DNA of 64,000 nt from Silene latifolia (GCF_048544455.1 NC_133536.1:197287325-197351324); one strand, 5' to 3'. Counted from the stretch's first letter, positions 1-12,190 are shown. The notes: a model not told the origin generated them from the sequence alone. Translations and numbers: made by a program.

Positions 1-398
1 CTTTACTTTTTCTATTTGGTGTCTTAACGACTTAACTAATTATTTACTTTTCTATTTTAGAAATACTTTTAGTTTAACAGTTTGATCCTCCGTACTCATT
101 TTAAATCAATATACTCTTTATCTTTCACTTTAATCGTTCTACCCACATTCAACTTGTTCCTTACTTCCTTATCAACATAGAACTGCAAAACTTTCGTCCA
201 CGTGATAAATTTCTTTTCATGCTTCAAAAGGATTGCAGAAGAGAGTGAGTGTAAAAATATTTGTAGAGAATGGATCTACGTAAGATTACGAGTAAAACCG
301 CTATCTTATGTAAGTAATGTAACGTTTTTGGTTTCATACCAAAATACTCCCTTCTATTCAATATAAACTTCCATATTTCCTTTTTCGTTTATTCACAA
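1..398. other. AT-rich intergenic DNA
   Basis: No convincing gene, RNA or repeat was recognised. Base composition and short non-conserved reading frames are typical of plant intergenic DNA. Confidence 0.5.
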
Positions 399-401
399 TA
401 A

Positions 402-802
402 GGCTCCATTTGCCAAGTCATTTCAGATACCTAATTTGGTCAAAGTAGCTTACTTAACTAAAATATCAGATACCTTATTTTTTTGTAAGCGTTTGGCAAG
501 TAGCTTATTTTACCAAATAAGCTACCTGAAATGAAATGCTACCTAGAGTCGCATTTGAGATTTCAGGTACCTGACTTGATTTGATTTTCCTTTTTAATCC
601 CTTAAATATATACTATTAAATAATTATCATATCCTTTTACGTCATTTCATCAAAATCAGTAACTTTTTCAAATAGTTTGTCAAACACTTTTTTTTATATA
701 ATAAGTTACCTTATCCGTTTCTAATTTTCAGCTACTTTATAAGTTACCTTTTCGGGTTTCGGGTTTCAACTACATTTTCAATTAGTTTTACCAAACAGAG
801 CC
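402..802. mobile_element. Harbinger/Tourist-like MITE
   Basis: The ends form an imperfect inverted repeat: GGCTCCATTTGCCAA at the left and, read from the other strand, GGCTCTGTTTGGTAA at the right. The trinucleotide TAA flanks both ends (399-401 and 803-805), which fits the TWA-type target duplication of PIF/Harbinger elements. The interior is AT-rich and noncoding, so this is a nonautonomous copy. Family assignment is inferred from TIR style and TSD only. Confidence 0.7.
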
Positions 803-805
803 TAA

Positions 806-1037
806 CTTTTCTATTTCCTCTTTTGGAAAGTGTTTGTGTGGTTTAAATTTAATTGTATGGTGGGATAGTTATTTTTGTGGTCCAAATTTATTTATATGAT
901 GGGATAGTGTGTTTCCTTAATTTTTGTGTGAAAATGAAATGGGAAGTTTACTGTAAATAGAAGGAACTATATATTTATGAGGTAATTTGACAAGAGCAAA
1001 GTCGTTACCTATAGTGATATTGTCTTATAACAATTTA
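806..1037. other. AT-rich intergenic DNA
   Basis: Short AT-rich stretch with no recognised feature. It ends at the candidate 3' terminus of a minus-strand Helitron (CTAG at 1038-1041). Confidence 0.4.
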
Positions 1038-1041
1038 CTAG

Positions 1042-3346
1042 TTTTAAACTCGTGCATAACTGCACGTGATTGGATACAATAATTTGACGAATGAATAAAT
1101 ATAAAAATCAAGTTGCACATAATTATAATTTAAAATAAGAATAATTATATCTAAGAAAACGGTTAAAAAATGGACATATTAAATGAATATAGTTATATAT
1201 GTTTAAAACTATAAATCCCAACAATGATTCTCCAATTTTAAAACCTATTAGGGAGTACAACTAATAAAAATATTCATATTTCAATGATATATAATTTCAA
1301 AAACATAGATAACGAATATAACAATCAAAATTATTTTGAACATATATGTTCCTTGAAAGTTATTGAAAAAAATGACTTAAGAAATCAATATTCTACGTTA
1401 CAAATAAAACAAAATAAGAAAGTATGGAGTATTATTTACCGTTCGCACTAAATATAGACGGGAATGAAAACAAGCAGATTATATTTTCTAACACTTAAAA
1501 ATAAGGAACATACATTAAGAATAGGTCAACAAAAATAACCTCCAATCTTCATAAACCCGTCTGAGTATATGACCAAATAACAGGTAATATGCCCAAAATC
1601 TATATAAAACATACTAAAACTAAACTCTATGCTCCCTCCGTGTACACCCCACCCCCAAGTCCTGAACCCACCTACGTAAACCTAAATGATCTACCTCCTA
1701 TACTCTCTACAAACTCAAAACATAACTTCAGCACTTAACACACATGAGAGATTATATGTTGTTTTTCGATTTGTTTAAATTTATATTTATATGGCTAATG
1801 TTCTAAGCCCAATAGTTCCTTAGATTTTATGAGCTTTTTTGTTATATATGATTTTTTTTTCTTGTAAATTTGTGCCGAAATTATTTGTCTAAACAATTTG
1901 TGTTTTTTTAATTGTGGTCTTCATATTATAAGATAAGATTGTAATTAATCAAATCGATGATTTAAAGTAAATCAAAGATCATGAAATCATGAAATCATTA
2001 ATGAAAGCATAATAGTGTATAAGTCTCACATCCCATAACTCACCTCTTCATATCCATTTTTTCCCTAGCTCATCTCCGTAAGGCTACAAATTCATAATCT
2101 AACATCCTAAAGTTTATCAACTAACTCAACTCGTCCCGCCTTTTAATACGATTTACTAAAACTCAAATTGATAACCATCTTCCCCATTATGATTTTCGAG
2201 TAATCTAATATAGAAAAAGATCTGTGTAACTATGTAGGTATGCCTCAAATAGTTAAAGGTTAATTTTTGTTCTAATAATAACTTTTGATTTCATTTTACA
2301 AATATTTTTTAGTACAAATGCTATTCCACAAATAAGACTATACGTCCAGATGTGTATGAGCATCGTACATCTAATATAAATCATTGAGCTTATGTGCAAT
2401 CTTTTTGAGCTTTTAAAAATTTTTGAGTTACATTTTAATTTTTTAGGGGTCAAAATTAAAATTTAATTGGGCTTAAATGTATTATTTTTTAATTTCATTA
2501 TAATATTGAGTTTAAATTTTTATTAATGCGCTCAGATTCTTTTCTATAAAGCTTGTAAAATATACATAGAAGCTCAAATCCCCTATTTACTAAAAGAATA
2601 GGCGAAACTCCAAATTTTCTCGCCTAAAACATAGGAGTATTTCCTAAACTTGTACTTGGTATTTTTAGCATATATTAGGTTATAAATGGACATAATATTT
2701 TGTATTTAAATATTTATAACATTCAATATTTCACATTATGTACAAATTTATCTTCGGTTTTTTTATTATAAAGAAATTCTTTTGTTTTTAAAGAACTTTA
2801 TGATGAAAGTTCATTGACTTTTTATGATAAGAAGTTGCGGCTAAAAAATATGGTACTAATAAGTATTTGTAAAATAACAAAAAAAACACTTTCATAAAAA
2901 TACTCATTTCATATCTTTTTACGATTTAAATTTTTATTTCTCAAATCAAAATATAATGAGGAGAAACATGAAAAAAAAAATGAACTGTCAATTTAAATAC
3001 CATAAATGATACACTAAAAGTAAAACTCTATAGAAGGCCCTTGGATATAAAAAAAAACCATTAACACAAGTTGTGAAGTTATAAAATTAAATTATTAGCT
3101 TTGTGAAAAACAAAATTCATTAATATATAAAATTCATGACATTACTCAATTTTTTTTATTAGTTTCACAGTTCAATTTTTTTCTCATCAAAATATAATAA
3201 TGTGAAATATGAAAAACTAATGAGGTGTTAATTTAGCATGAATAAGTAATCACAAAAACAAAAACTCTATAAATAACGCGTATTCAATACACGGGATCTA
3301 AAGTACTTCTTTATTATAAAGTTCCAAATCTATACAACTAGATGTA
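1042..3346. other. AT-rich noncoding body of the candidate Helitron
   Basis: About 2.3 kb of AT-rich DNA. No gene, conserved peptide or structural RNA was recognised; the short reading frames have no recognisable motif. Confidence 0.4.
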
Positions 3347-3369
3347 GGCCCTGTTCTTTTGGATTGAAG

Positions 3370-3550
3370 CGGATCGATCTGAACTGAACTGAACTTATAG
3401 GATCTGAACTGAACTGGACTGAACTTATAGGATCTGAACTGAACTTATAGGATCTGAACTGAACTGATAGGATCTGAACTGAACTTATAGGATCTGAACT
3501 GAACTAAACTTATAGGATTTGAACTGAACTGAACTTATAGGATCCGAATT
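3370..3550. repeat. Left minisatellite arm
   Basis: Seven or so variants of a 20-25 bp unit built on GATCTGAACTGAACTTATAG run head to tail. The same unit recurs in the right arm at about 7670-7800 in the same orientation, so the two arms are direct repeats inside an element with inverted ends. Confidence 0.85.
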
Positions 3551-3572
3551 TAATTAAATTTAACTTTATTTA

Positions 3573-3574
<2 letters not shown>

Positions 3575-3609
<35 letters not shown>

Positions 3610-3611
3610 TA

Positions 3612-3653
<42 letters not shown>
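3575..3653. repeat. ATT trinucleotide microsatellite
   Basis: Two runs of ATT/TTA repeats separated by TTTAATTTA, next to the left minisatellite arm. The reverse strand reads as a poly-asparagine frame, which is an artefact of the repeat. Confidence 0.9.
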
Positions 3654-3843
3654 AACGCAATTTTTTATTGAGATCAAATAAATTTTTACAAGAAATTAGT
3701 GGGTAGCCAAGAGAGAACATTGACAAGAAATTAGTGGGTAGCCCAAGGTAAGATAATAACATTTTTCCGCTTTATATACATTGGTTTGTTCATACATTAT
3801 ATTACGATTACATAACGATAAAAGATAATGAGAGGAGTGATAA

Positions 3844-6800
3844 TCTATAAATATTATTAAAAGGGTAAACCTTAAAAGCCACGTAGACAATGCCACCTCA
3901 TATTACTAAATGTCACCTTGCATTACCAAAATTCCACGTCACCAATCTCCATGTAGTATGACGTGTTTAATTAAGAGGGTAAATCGTGTTCGTATAACGA
4001 TCCATTTAAAACGATACACAAATTAAAAAATATTTACATAAAAAATAAATTAGCATAACAAGCATTAAATTTTGGCCTTTTTAATTTCTAGATAAATTAA
4101 AAAACAATTAATAATCAAAGTTCATACTAAATTTTAAATTTCTACGTTTATTCTTATAATATTTTAAGTAACAAATAAATATCACATTATTCTAATTTTA
4201 CGCCGTTTATGAAATAATATATAATTTGTAATTATTAAGGGCAATAACATACCTAACATTAAACATTGACATTTTAATTTTTAAAACTACAATTGTGTTT
4301 AAACGAAAAAAAAAATTACATCACTAATTTTAAATTATTTATATTTGCAACTCCTTCTTAAATATTAATGCAATAAACTTGCTCAATTTCATTAAATTGA
4401 ATACATATGTAAATCTATAAATATGACTGATAAATAAAAGGAAAGACAAAATATCTACCATTTTTTAGTTGGTAAGATAACTCCCTAAACAATTCTCATG
4501 CAATGTGTATTTTATAAAAAAAAAATAATAATAAAAATAAAGTAGACCTTTTATATTTCATTTCTCATTACTCTATATTTATGTCTATATTAAATTTTCC
4601 TAATAATGAAAATCTATACAATATATAGTTAAAAGCCTACTTAAAGCATTTAATTTTAATCGACGTGAAATTTTTCTATTGGTTAATAATAATTCAATTA
4701 TATTAATTACTTGATTATCTAACTAAAAGTAATCTATAAATACCATGTATTACATACTTATAAAATACAAACAAAATAAAAAATATTAGTTGTAAACACA
4801 AAACCAAATTAATACAAACTCTTTATTTTCCTCTCAAAAATTTGTATCAATCTACCTATTCATTTAATTTTTATTTATTTTATTTAATAAATGGTCTTTT
4901 GGGTTTTCCTCACAATTATTATTTTCTGTATTTATTTCACCATAATTTTTTTTATCTACCTCTTAGTTCACAAAACATTCTTCTTCTCTCAAATAAATTC
5001 TTGAAATTAATTAGATAATTAATTATATAAATTTTCTTACATAAATATTACAACAATCCTCTTTTTTCATTTTTATCCAAAAAGTTGGTAGGTAAAGTAT
5101 GCATATATAACCAATTGAATTATTTAAATTTTTTATTCTTATTATGTTTTGAATTAATTAAGAGTTAAAGTCATATTTAATTATTATTGTTGTGTTTGTA
5201 TTAAAATTGCAGAGGATGGCATACTCGCATATCAAAAACATTGCATGAAATTTGGAAATGATGGTTATGGAACTTCTTTGCAATTATCTTTTGACTTGAA
5301 TATATTTTTCATTTTTATTGAGTTTTTTTTTTTATTATTATGGTGTACACGCAATATCAAATTTTAGTATGAATATCTAATTATTGGTGACATGTTACAT
5401 TATATATTCCAATCCTTGGAATATTAATTGACAAATTTAATAAATTGTACTAAATTGTCTTACACCCTTTCGTGCACTTTATTAATTTTCCGTGTACTCT
5501 TCAACTTGTATTTTGTCAATCAGGTTATAAATCAAATATCTTAGTCAACAAACAGAAATGGAAGTGTTGAAGTTATATGCTCCAAGGATATAAATTGGAT
5601 CTTTTAATGTGGTTCAAGGTAAATATTTTGCATGGTTTTTGATTGGAATCCGATGATCATTATCCAATTCAATGTTTCAACTTTGAATGCTTTCAAGCCT
5701 TTAAATCATTTTTTGTTTTCCATCAAATATTTTCTTCTAACCCTCCCAATATTTCTTCGAGAAATGTTTATTTTTTTTTGTAATGATTTATATATATTTT
5801 TCTTTTCTCATAATCAATTGTTAAGAATATTTTCTAATTATCACCTCACTTCTCTTTTTTGTCTATTTTTATATTATCACTCTTTTTTTCTTTAATTTCT
5901 ACTTTGGGACGTGTTTTTACCAAATGCTTCTTATAACTTTTCTAAAAATTACAATATAAATTTCATCGTTTAAGGGTAAAATTCTCACATTACTCCACCA
6001 ATTGCAAACATTTTCCTAATCTTAATTATTGCGCACAAGCAAATGAGGTGATAATTAAAAAAATAGAAGTATAATAATACAAATGGTGCATCCTTAATTA
6101 TTTGGAATTCATTGGGATAGGCGTTAAAACTTCTCACATAAAAGTTCACCAACAACAAGAGATATAGAGATGACTCTAATTGACAAGAGATATAGAAATG
6201 AAATTAGAATGATGTCATTGTTGAACAGATACATTTTCTCGAGTATCCTCCCAAAAATAGCTCACATAAAATTTATTTTAAAAAATATTGAATGCGTATT
6301 TATTCTAAAATTTTATTTGTATAAGTCACATGTCATCAACTCCTTGCTAATAATTTAAGTATATCACTTAGGTCTTTCATTATACAAAAATCATTTCAAT
6401 AATATTTTTCCTAATACATTGGAAATCAATTGAATTTACAAGGACGATGTTGCAAGACCGACAAATCGACAAGAGTTATAAATGTATTATTTGCTGAAAA
6501 AGTTTAACAAACTCCTTTACATTTAAGAAAATAAACTTGTAATTTTAGCCTAATTAGTAACATAAACATAAGTCGTATTTTAACAGAACACTTTCTACGC
6601 ATTATTCATATCGTCTCTAATTGACTAAAGACAATATGTAAAATTCAGTTATAAAATATCATTATTATCCATTCACTTATATATTTTATATTTTGATTTA
6701 TTTTACATTTCTTTTTTTTATTAGAATACATTAGGTAATAAAGAATAGAATTAGATGTTCAAGTGTCCAACCTTTTGTTTCTTTGCCGGATAAAAATGGG

Positions 6801-7540
6801 ACCAAGATTCTTAGAACGCACCAAAACAACACTAAAAACAATATATCAAGTACTAGAATACCAAAAGCCGTGAATGTTGAGTGAACTGAATAACCACCGT
6901 GATAAAGTCAAGCGCCCTCGAAATCCAGAGACAATCTAAACACCTTAAAAAAAAGCAGGGAAAAAAATAGAAAGGGGATCGACAGTGCTTAACACAACAA
7001 GACAACAATCAGTAAAAAGACAAAGACAATGAGGACCGTAGCAAAATAAGAGTAGTTTGCAGCAAACTTAATATTCCACTGTTTGAATGCAGTTTTACGT
7101 TTTTCCATAATTTGTGTGGACTTTTGCTTCTAGGCTTTAAGAATAAGTTATTTAAAATGCTCTGATGAAACATAAGACAATACAATTTCCCATTTAATCT
7201 ATATGCAATACCAGCCTTCGAAATCAGAGAATGGGCATTCGTATGTTCTCTAAAATGAAGGATTCATGGGTTTTGGTGTCATTGTTCAATAAAGAGTTTG
7301 TGATTTCCAACAAGTTCCAACTATTCTAATATAATAAATTCCCAAACCCCCTTAGATATAATATATCTTATCGGTCATGTGGCATGACCCTCTTTATTGC
7401 CTTGCCTAGGTATCCTACCAACATATCTCCAAGATTAAGCAAGAAGACAAACAAGCTGAATAACGCATTCATAAACGTTACCGCAAAAATAAAAGAACAA
7501 AAACAATAAAACCCGTGATTTTCACGGGTCACAAAACTAG
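3844..7540 (+). mobile_element. Nonautonomous Helitron
   Basis: The 5' end reads TCTATAAATATTATTAAAAG, a classic plant Helitron start. The 3' end is CTAG (7537-7540), preceded 8 bases upstream by a perfect 8-bp hairpin ACCCGTGA/TCACGGGT (7511-7528). The flanking host bases are A (3843) and T (7541), the expected A^T insertion site without target duplication. Length is 3697 bp. The interior is AT-rich. I see no Rep/helicase coding and no clear captured exon; AT-rich frames such as 5632-5895 look random. It is inserted within the TIR element 3347-7838. Confidence 0.85.
7511..7540 (+). other. Helitron 3'-terminal hairpin and CTAG end
   Basis: A perfect 8-bp stem (ACCCGTGA with TCACGGGT, loop TT) is followed by a short A-rich spacer and CTAG. 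This is the termination signal typical of Helitrons. Confidence 0.85.
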
Positions 7541-7669
7541 TTTTGCTTTAAAAATAATAATGTATATATGTATCTAATAATTAATGGCAAATGTTTTGCA
7601 TTGATTTTTAAAAATAATACTCCGCATATAACTTTTATGAAGTGAATTTATAGGATTTGAAATTATATG

Positions 7670-7800
7670 ATCTGAACTGAACTTATAGGATTTGAACTGA
7701 ACTGAACTTATAGGATCTGAACTGAACTGAACTTATTGATCTGAACTGAACTTATAGGATCTGAACTGAACTGAACTGAACTTATAGGATCTGAAGTGAA
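7670..7800. repeat. Right minisatellite arm
   Basis: Head-to-tail variants of GATCTGAACTGAACTTATAG, matching the left arm at 3370-3550. They sit just inside the right TIR of the 3347-7838 element. Confidence 0.85.
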
Positions 7801-8185
7801 CTTAAATTAAGTGACTTTAAGTCCAAAAGAACAGGACCGTATTCAACTTGTTGTATAATTTACTAAATTATGCTATTGGTATATAAGTTTTATACCATAT
7901 ATTAGTAATCTATAACTTTTTAAGGTAATTGATCTTCGATAAATCAAATTGTTTATAATGATCAATAATATATTACTCCGTATTTGTTTATTGTTAAGTA
8001 CAAAATTTATTTATTGTTAATAAAATGTCCATACTTAATATGGAGTAGCATTTTTATAATCAACATTTTTTTAGGTTTTAGTTTCTTTGATGTTGTTGAC
8101 AAAAAAATTATTGAATTTTAATAAATTATTTTTAATGGATATTGTTGATATAATGTATATAAAAGCTAACAATGCAAACCGTAGG

Positions 8186-9665
8186 AAGTAGTGCATACAA
8201 AATTAATTTGTTTTCTTCAAGTGGTCCCTACCACTACTTGCCCAAAAAAAATGAAATTATGCTAATGGATAAAATGATTACGGGGGTTAAGGAGGATGCT
8301 TTAAATATTGGGTTATTTCATATGAATAATCCAACCTATTACCCATCTTCTCTAAATAATCCCAACTACATTTAATCTCATATTAATCCCAACTTTCGAT
8401 ACTGTATTCTTATAATACACTCATTGAGTTCCCACCTGTTATATCAGGTTAAAAGTGACTGGCTCTTTCTCTCTCCCCTTTTCTCCTTCCCTTACCAGTT
8501 ACCACAATCCCCTTCTACAATAATTCCATTAAAACACCTCCCTCCATTAACACCACCTCACACCATCAAACCCCATGTCTTCTCCGGCTGCCGTGAATCA
8601 CTCCACCTTCATGCTCCGGGCCAGATTCGTCTTACCTCTCCGCCGTTGCACTCACTCCAGATCTCACCTAAATCACCAGGCGCCACCACTTCAGCCTCTG
8701 TCACCTTGATGTGACTCTAAAGCATCCACTTTCACCACCATAAAATGTGTCACCTATTCTCTCTCCCTGACGTCGCCGGCGTGGCCGCCCGCAGTGTGGC
8801 TCAGTCCACGTGATTGATGTTGTGAGGCCTTGTAGTGATCGGATCTGGCCGCGTCTGTGGTGGCCACATGTAATGTCGGCGGCCATGACCTGGTTGCTAA
8901 AGATGGCGTTCGATTGTTCCCAGGCAAATCACGGTTACTTGTCTCCTCCTCAATTTGTTGATCGTGTTAGATAGATTTATTAGCAATGATTTTCATCACT
9001 TGCATTGTTCCCAATCCCAGGCAAATCTTCTGTCAAAAAAAAAAATCCCAGGCAAATCACGGTGACTTCCTTTTTACTTGTTTATGACTAGAGGAGGCGT
9101 ACGGATGTCATTGAGAGGGACATGATTAACGATATACAATGATTATTCATGATGGTTGGAAAAGTAGGGATGTTTACAAGGATGATGGGAGTGGTATGAG
9201 TGATGAGTGATGACTGATGACTGATTTTGAGAGGGAGGTGTATAGAGTAAAAGTTGGAGATGACCAGTTAATCAGGTTGCAAGTCACCAAGTCTATTTTG
9301 AGAATATGATACACAAAGTTGGGATTAATGTGGGATTAAATGTAATTGGGATTATTTTGAGAAGATGGGTAATAGGTTGGATTATTCCTATGAAATAACC
9401 CTTAAATATTTTAGTATTAATAAAGATAAGATTTATTTTCTTCAAGTGGTCCCTACTACTACTTGCCCAAAAAAATGAAATTATGCTAATGAATAAAATG
9501 ATAACGTGGGTAAAGGAGGATGCTTTAAATGTTTTAGTATTAATAAAGATAAAATTTGTTTTTTTCAAGTGGTCCCTACCACTACTTGCCCAAAAAAAAA
9601 TGAAATTATGCTAATGAATAAAATGATAATGTGGGTTAAGGACGATGTTTTAAATGTTTTAGTAT
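8186..9665 (+). repeat. Three-unit 124-bp tandem repeat, split by a MULE
   Basis: The block containing CAAGTGGTCCCTAC and TTGCCCAAAAAAA occurs near 8217, 9442 and 9566. The last two copies are about 124 bp apart. When the MULE and one 9-bp target duplication (1101 bp) are removed, the first and second copies are also 124 bp apart. The array therefore predates the MULE. Confidence 0.8.
8310..9401. mobile_element. Nonautonomous MULE with 9-bp TSD (Pack-MULE candidate)
   Basis: Long imperfect inverted repeats of about 85-90 bp start GGGTTATTTCAT at the left and, on the other strand, GGGTTATTTCAT at the right. The 9-bp duplication TTAAATATT lies at 8301-8309 and 9402-9410. Long TIRs with a 9-bp TSD are diagnostic of Mutator-like elements. 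The 1092-bp element has no transposase. Its middle (about 8560-8960) is clearly more GC-rich than the surroundings and includes CpG-rich stretches, as seen when MULEs carry captured host gene pieces. I could not recognise a donor gene, and no reading frame is convincing. Confidence 0.85.
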
Positions 9666-10080
9666 TAATAAAGATAAGATTCTTAGATTCTACGTAAATT
9701 CATTCTCTACATATATTTATCATTGACTCTAATTGCCAATTTTTTTAACGTTAAATAAAAAAATCTATCTAATACAAGTGTAACTATGTAAGAAATGTGT
9801 TTATACAAGCCATAACTTATTTTCACAATAATTCAGGGAGTAATGGTAGAAAAAAAAAATCGTGTTATATTTTCCTGGAGAGTATTTTTGAAAAGATAAA
9901 AATAAGTTGAAAATTAGAAGGATATAAAAAAATTCTACCACCTGAGAATATATATGGGATAACGATATTTAAATTTATCAAAGGTTTATTGGTGAAAAGA
10001 TAAATGAATATGGAATTTTTCTTTAAAAAATGATGGTAAAAGTTTTAACAGAAATCTTTGAAGATGAGAGGAGCACAAAT
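9666..10080. other. AT-rich DNA without recognised feature
   Basis: Nothing recognised apart from A-rich runs. Lies between the 124-bp repeats and the foldback MITE. Confidence 0.4.
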
Positions 10081-10203
10081 TCTCATTATAGACGAGCATA
10101 TCCGTCTATAGTAAGAGACGGGTCGGATCCCCCTACTTGCTTCTTTGTGAGAGGGATCCAACCCGTCTCTCATTATAGACGGATATCCCCGTCTATAGTG
10201 AGA
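10081..10203. mobile_element. Foldback MITE (GACGG type)
   Basis: Almost the whole 123 bp is an inverted repeat. The left arm contains CATTATAGACG, TATCCGTCTATAG and GACGGGTCGGATCC; the right arm carries GGATCCAACCCGTCTC and then the mirror image. It would fold into a hairpin of about 50 bp. No clear TSD was established. Confidence 0.7.
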
Positions 10204-10422
10204 CTTGAAGTGGGAGGAGAGCACTGTTGACGGCTTAAGAGAGTGTAGTTTAGGCAAATTTTTAGGGTTATACACAAACACTTTGGCAAGAAAATATCGC
10301 GTGAAAAGATGTCACCACGTGTACAGAATTATGTATAGTGGTTCTTCTATTATAGTTTTAATATAGATATAGATAATATATTGTAAAACGTGATTTGTAT
10401 ATTTTTATGTATAATAATAATA

Positions 10423-10678
10423 CTCCCTCTCATCCAAACCAAAGGTAACACTTGCTTTTTTGCACTATTTATGGTTGTAGAGAATCTTTGATATTATTCT
10501 TAATTTATAAGATAAAATATAGTTATGTGAGATCTTGTTTGATTTATCGTCATGAATGATATAAGAAAATAAATTCTTATAATCTTTAATAACGTGTAAC
10601 TAAAGATATTGACGTTTCAAAACGTGTCTCGGCAACTGTGATAAAGCAAGTTTTAGCTTTGGTTTGGATGGGAGGAAG
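10423..10678. mobile_element. Stowaway-like MITE
   Basis: The left end CTCCCTCTCATCCAAACCAA matches the right end, which reads CTTCCTCCCATCCAAACCAA on the other strand. TA dinucleotides flank both ends (10421-10422 and 10679-10680). CTCCCTCC-type termini with a TA duplication are the hallmark of plant Stowaway (Tc1/mariner) MITEs. The element is 256 bp and noncoding. Confidence 0.85.
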
Positions 10679-10723
10679 TATATTGTAAAACGTGATTTGT
10701 AGATTTATATGTAAAGATTTTAT

Positions 10724-11860
10724 CCTAAACAAATACGAGTATCAAATAGAGCCTCCATTATTCATTATATCTCGTCTTTTTAAAAAAGAAAAAAACTATT
10801 AAGAAAATGAATTAAGTGTTAACATTAATTATGCATTTAAATAAAACTTTGGAATGAGGCAAAATGCTTAGTACTTTACATTCTATAGTGAATTTGTTTT
10901 ATTGCCAACCAATGAAAAAAGTTTTGTATGGTATGAAATTAAGGACTCATAATTAATTAACAATTACATTAAATAAGATATTGCATAGGAGAAATGTAGA
11001 GCGACATATAAAGAATAATGGAGGGAGTAATTACAAAGATATTATTTGGTAAGATGTGAGATATAAAATTATCTCGAATGTATTTATTACATATCTTGGA
11101 TGTCTAAAAGATAAAAATCGTTCCTTATGAAAATAAAATAATTGCATCTTAAAGTATGGAAAATATCTAAAATATCCTTCACCGACTACGAATTTGAACT
11201 TTCTATTATTTCTTGGTGAATTCACCGCGAGGTGGGTAAGAGTAAGATTGAGTGAAACGTGGTGAGATCGTTCCCACTCGACGTGGGTAAGAGTAAGAGT
11301 GAGATCTGTTAAAATGTCTACTCATCAAGAGTCTCCCTCTCGCTTGGTGTCCTTGTAGCTCCCTCTTACTCCTCATGATCATATAAAATGTGATTGAAGT
11401 CACCTATTTCCGGTCACGAGACCGAAGATAAACCTTTTATCTCATGACGAGCTCTGAAATTTATTGTTCTAGAATAGACTGAAAAGTAGAAGGGGCAGGT
11501 AGTTCAATCAAATGGTTGTTTCGTTCCTCTGTTCAATCTAGAAATGTTTTGACTGCATCAGCAAAAACATAAGCTTAAGTTTCATCTGTTGCTTGTTCGA
11601 TTTCTACTATTTCTAGTGGTTTTTGTTTCGAGTTTTGACTGGGTCAACAAAAATTGTAAACCTTCAGAATTTCAAAAAGTTGCGCTATATGTTCACTCAG
11701 GAAAGCTACGTAGAAATATTTGATAATACAATATGGGTCCAAATCCTACATATCCAAAAGAGTGTAACATTCACAAACGATACTAGGTACTTAGATCCGA
11801 GAGGTTTCAAGAAGTCTGAAACTTTAAAGCATGTTCAAAACAATAACAGAAACTCACATC
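10724..11860. other. Intergenic DNA with a short direct repeat
   Basis: AT-rich sequence without a recognisable gene. A direct repeat containing GTGGGTAAGAGTAAGA occurs near 11233 and 11283. Several short frames exist but show no conserved motif. Confidence 0.4.
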
Positions 11861-12190
11861 AATGACGAACAACACACTCAGTGAGTTGCAAGAGGCTTGC
11901 TCTGGGCAGCAGGAGGTGCAAGAGGGCTACCCCGGGTAGCAGGAGGTGCAAGAAGGTCATCCAGGGCAACATGAGGTGCAAATGCACCATGACCAGCAGG
12001 AAGAGGTTTGGCACCATGACCAACAGTAGGAGGTACCAACAGCAGGAGGTACCAACACCAGGAGGTACCAACACCAGGAGGCTTGGCCAGGAGGAGGTGG
12101 GGCACTCGCACCAGGATAAAGAAGAGTTACAGGAGGAGTGCATTCATGATAATCCCTTATGGGGGTTACAACCAAACAACAATTTTCATT
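11860..12190 (-). repeat. GC-rich low-complexity coding-like repeat
   Basis: The stretch is built from variants of GGAGGTACCAACACCA and GGAGGTGCAAGA. Several frames stay open on both strands because of this repetition. On the minus strand one frame encodes a Pro/Gly/Ala-rich peptide and another starts near CTPPVTL. It may be an eroded exon for a proline-rich protein or an element's coding piece; I do not recognise it. Confidence 0.35.

Larger units (their letters stand above)
3347..7838. mobile_element. Large TIR element with minisatellite arms, split by a Helitron
   Basis: The left end GGCCCTGTTCTTTTGGATTG mirrors the right end, which reads GGTCCTGTTCTTTTGGACTT on the other strand. Both arms carry arrays of a unit containing CTGAACTGAACTTATAGGAT (about 3370-3550 and 7670-7800). 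GTA lies next to each end (3344-3346, 7839-7841) and may be a 3-bp target duplication. Removing the Helitron at 3844-7540 leaves a short (about 0.8 kb) nonautonomous element. The superfamily is unclear: the 3-bp duplication would fit Harbinger-like elements, but GTA is not the usual target. Confidence 0.65.
1038..10367 (-). mobile_element. Candidate composite Helitron (minus strand)
   Basis: Read on the minus strand, 10367 downward starts TCTATATTAAAACTATAATA, a typical plant Helitron 5' terminus. The lower-coordinate end is CTAG at 1041-1038, preceded by a hairpin with stem CGTGCA/TGCACG (about 1051-1067). The flanking host bases are A (1037) and T (10368), as expected for A^T insertion. No Rep/helicase gene is seen, so it would be nonautonomous. 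The interval is long (9.3 kb) because it holds later insertions: the TIR element at 3347-7838 with an inner Helitron, and the MULE at 8310-9401. The two ends could instead belong to different Helitrons. The termini are seen; their pairing is inference. Confidence 0.5.

Noticed and set aside
3370-3550. Possible CRISPR-like array
   Set aside because: The units are contiguous variants without unique spacers in plant DNA; this is a minisatellite.
3550-3762. Minus-strand reading frame rich in asparagine
   Set aside because: It is a translation of the ATT microsatellite and has no other support.
5632-5895. 87-codon plus-strand frame inside the Helitron
   Set aside because: Composition is Phe/Leu/Ile-rich from T-rich DNA and no motif is seen.
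8424-8714. 96-codon plus-strand frame in the MULE
   Set aside because: Could reflect captured coding sequence, but overlapping frames on both strands are also open because of GC content; no recognised protein.
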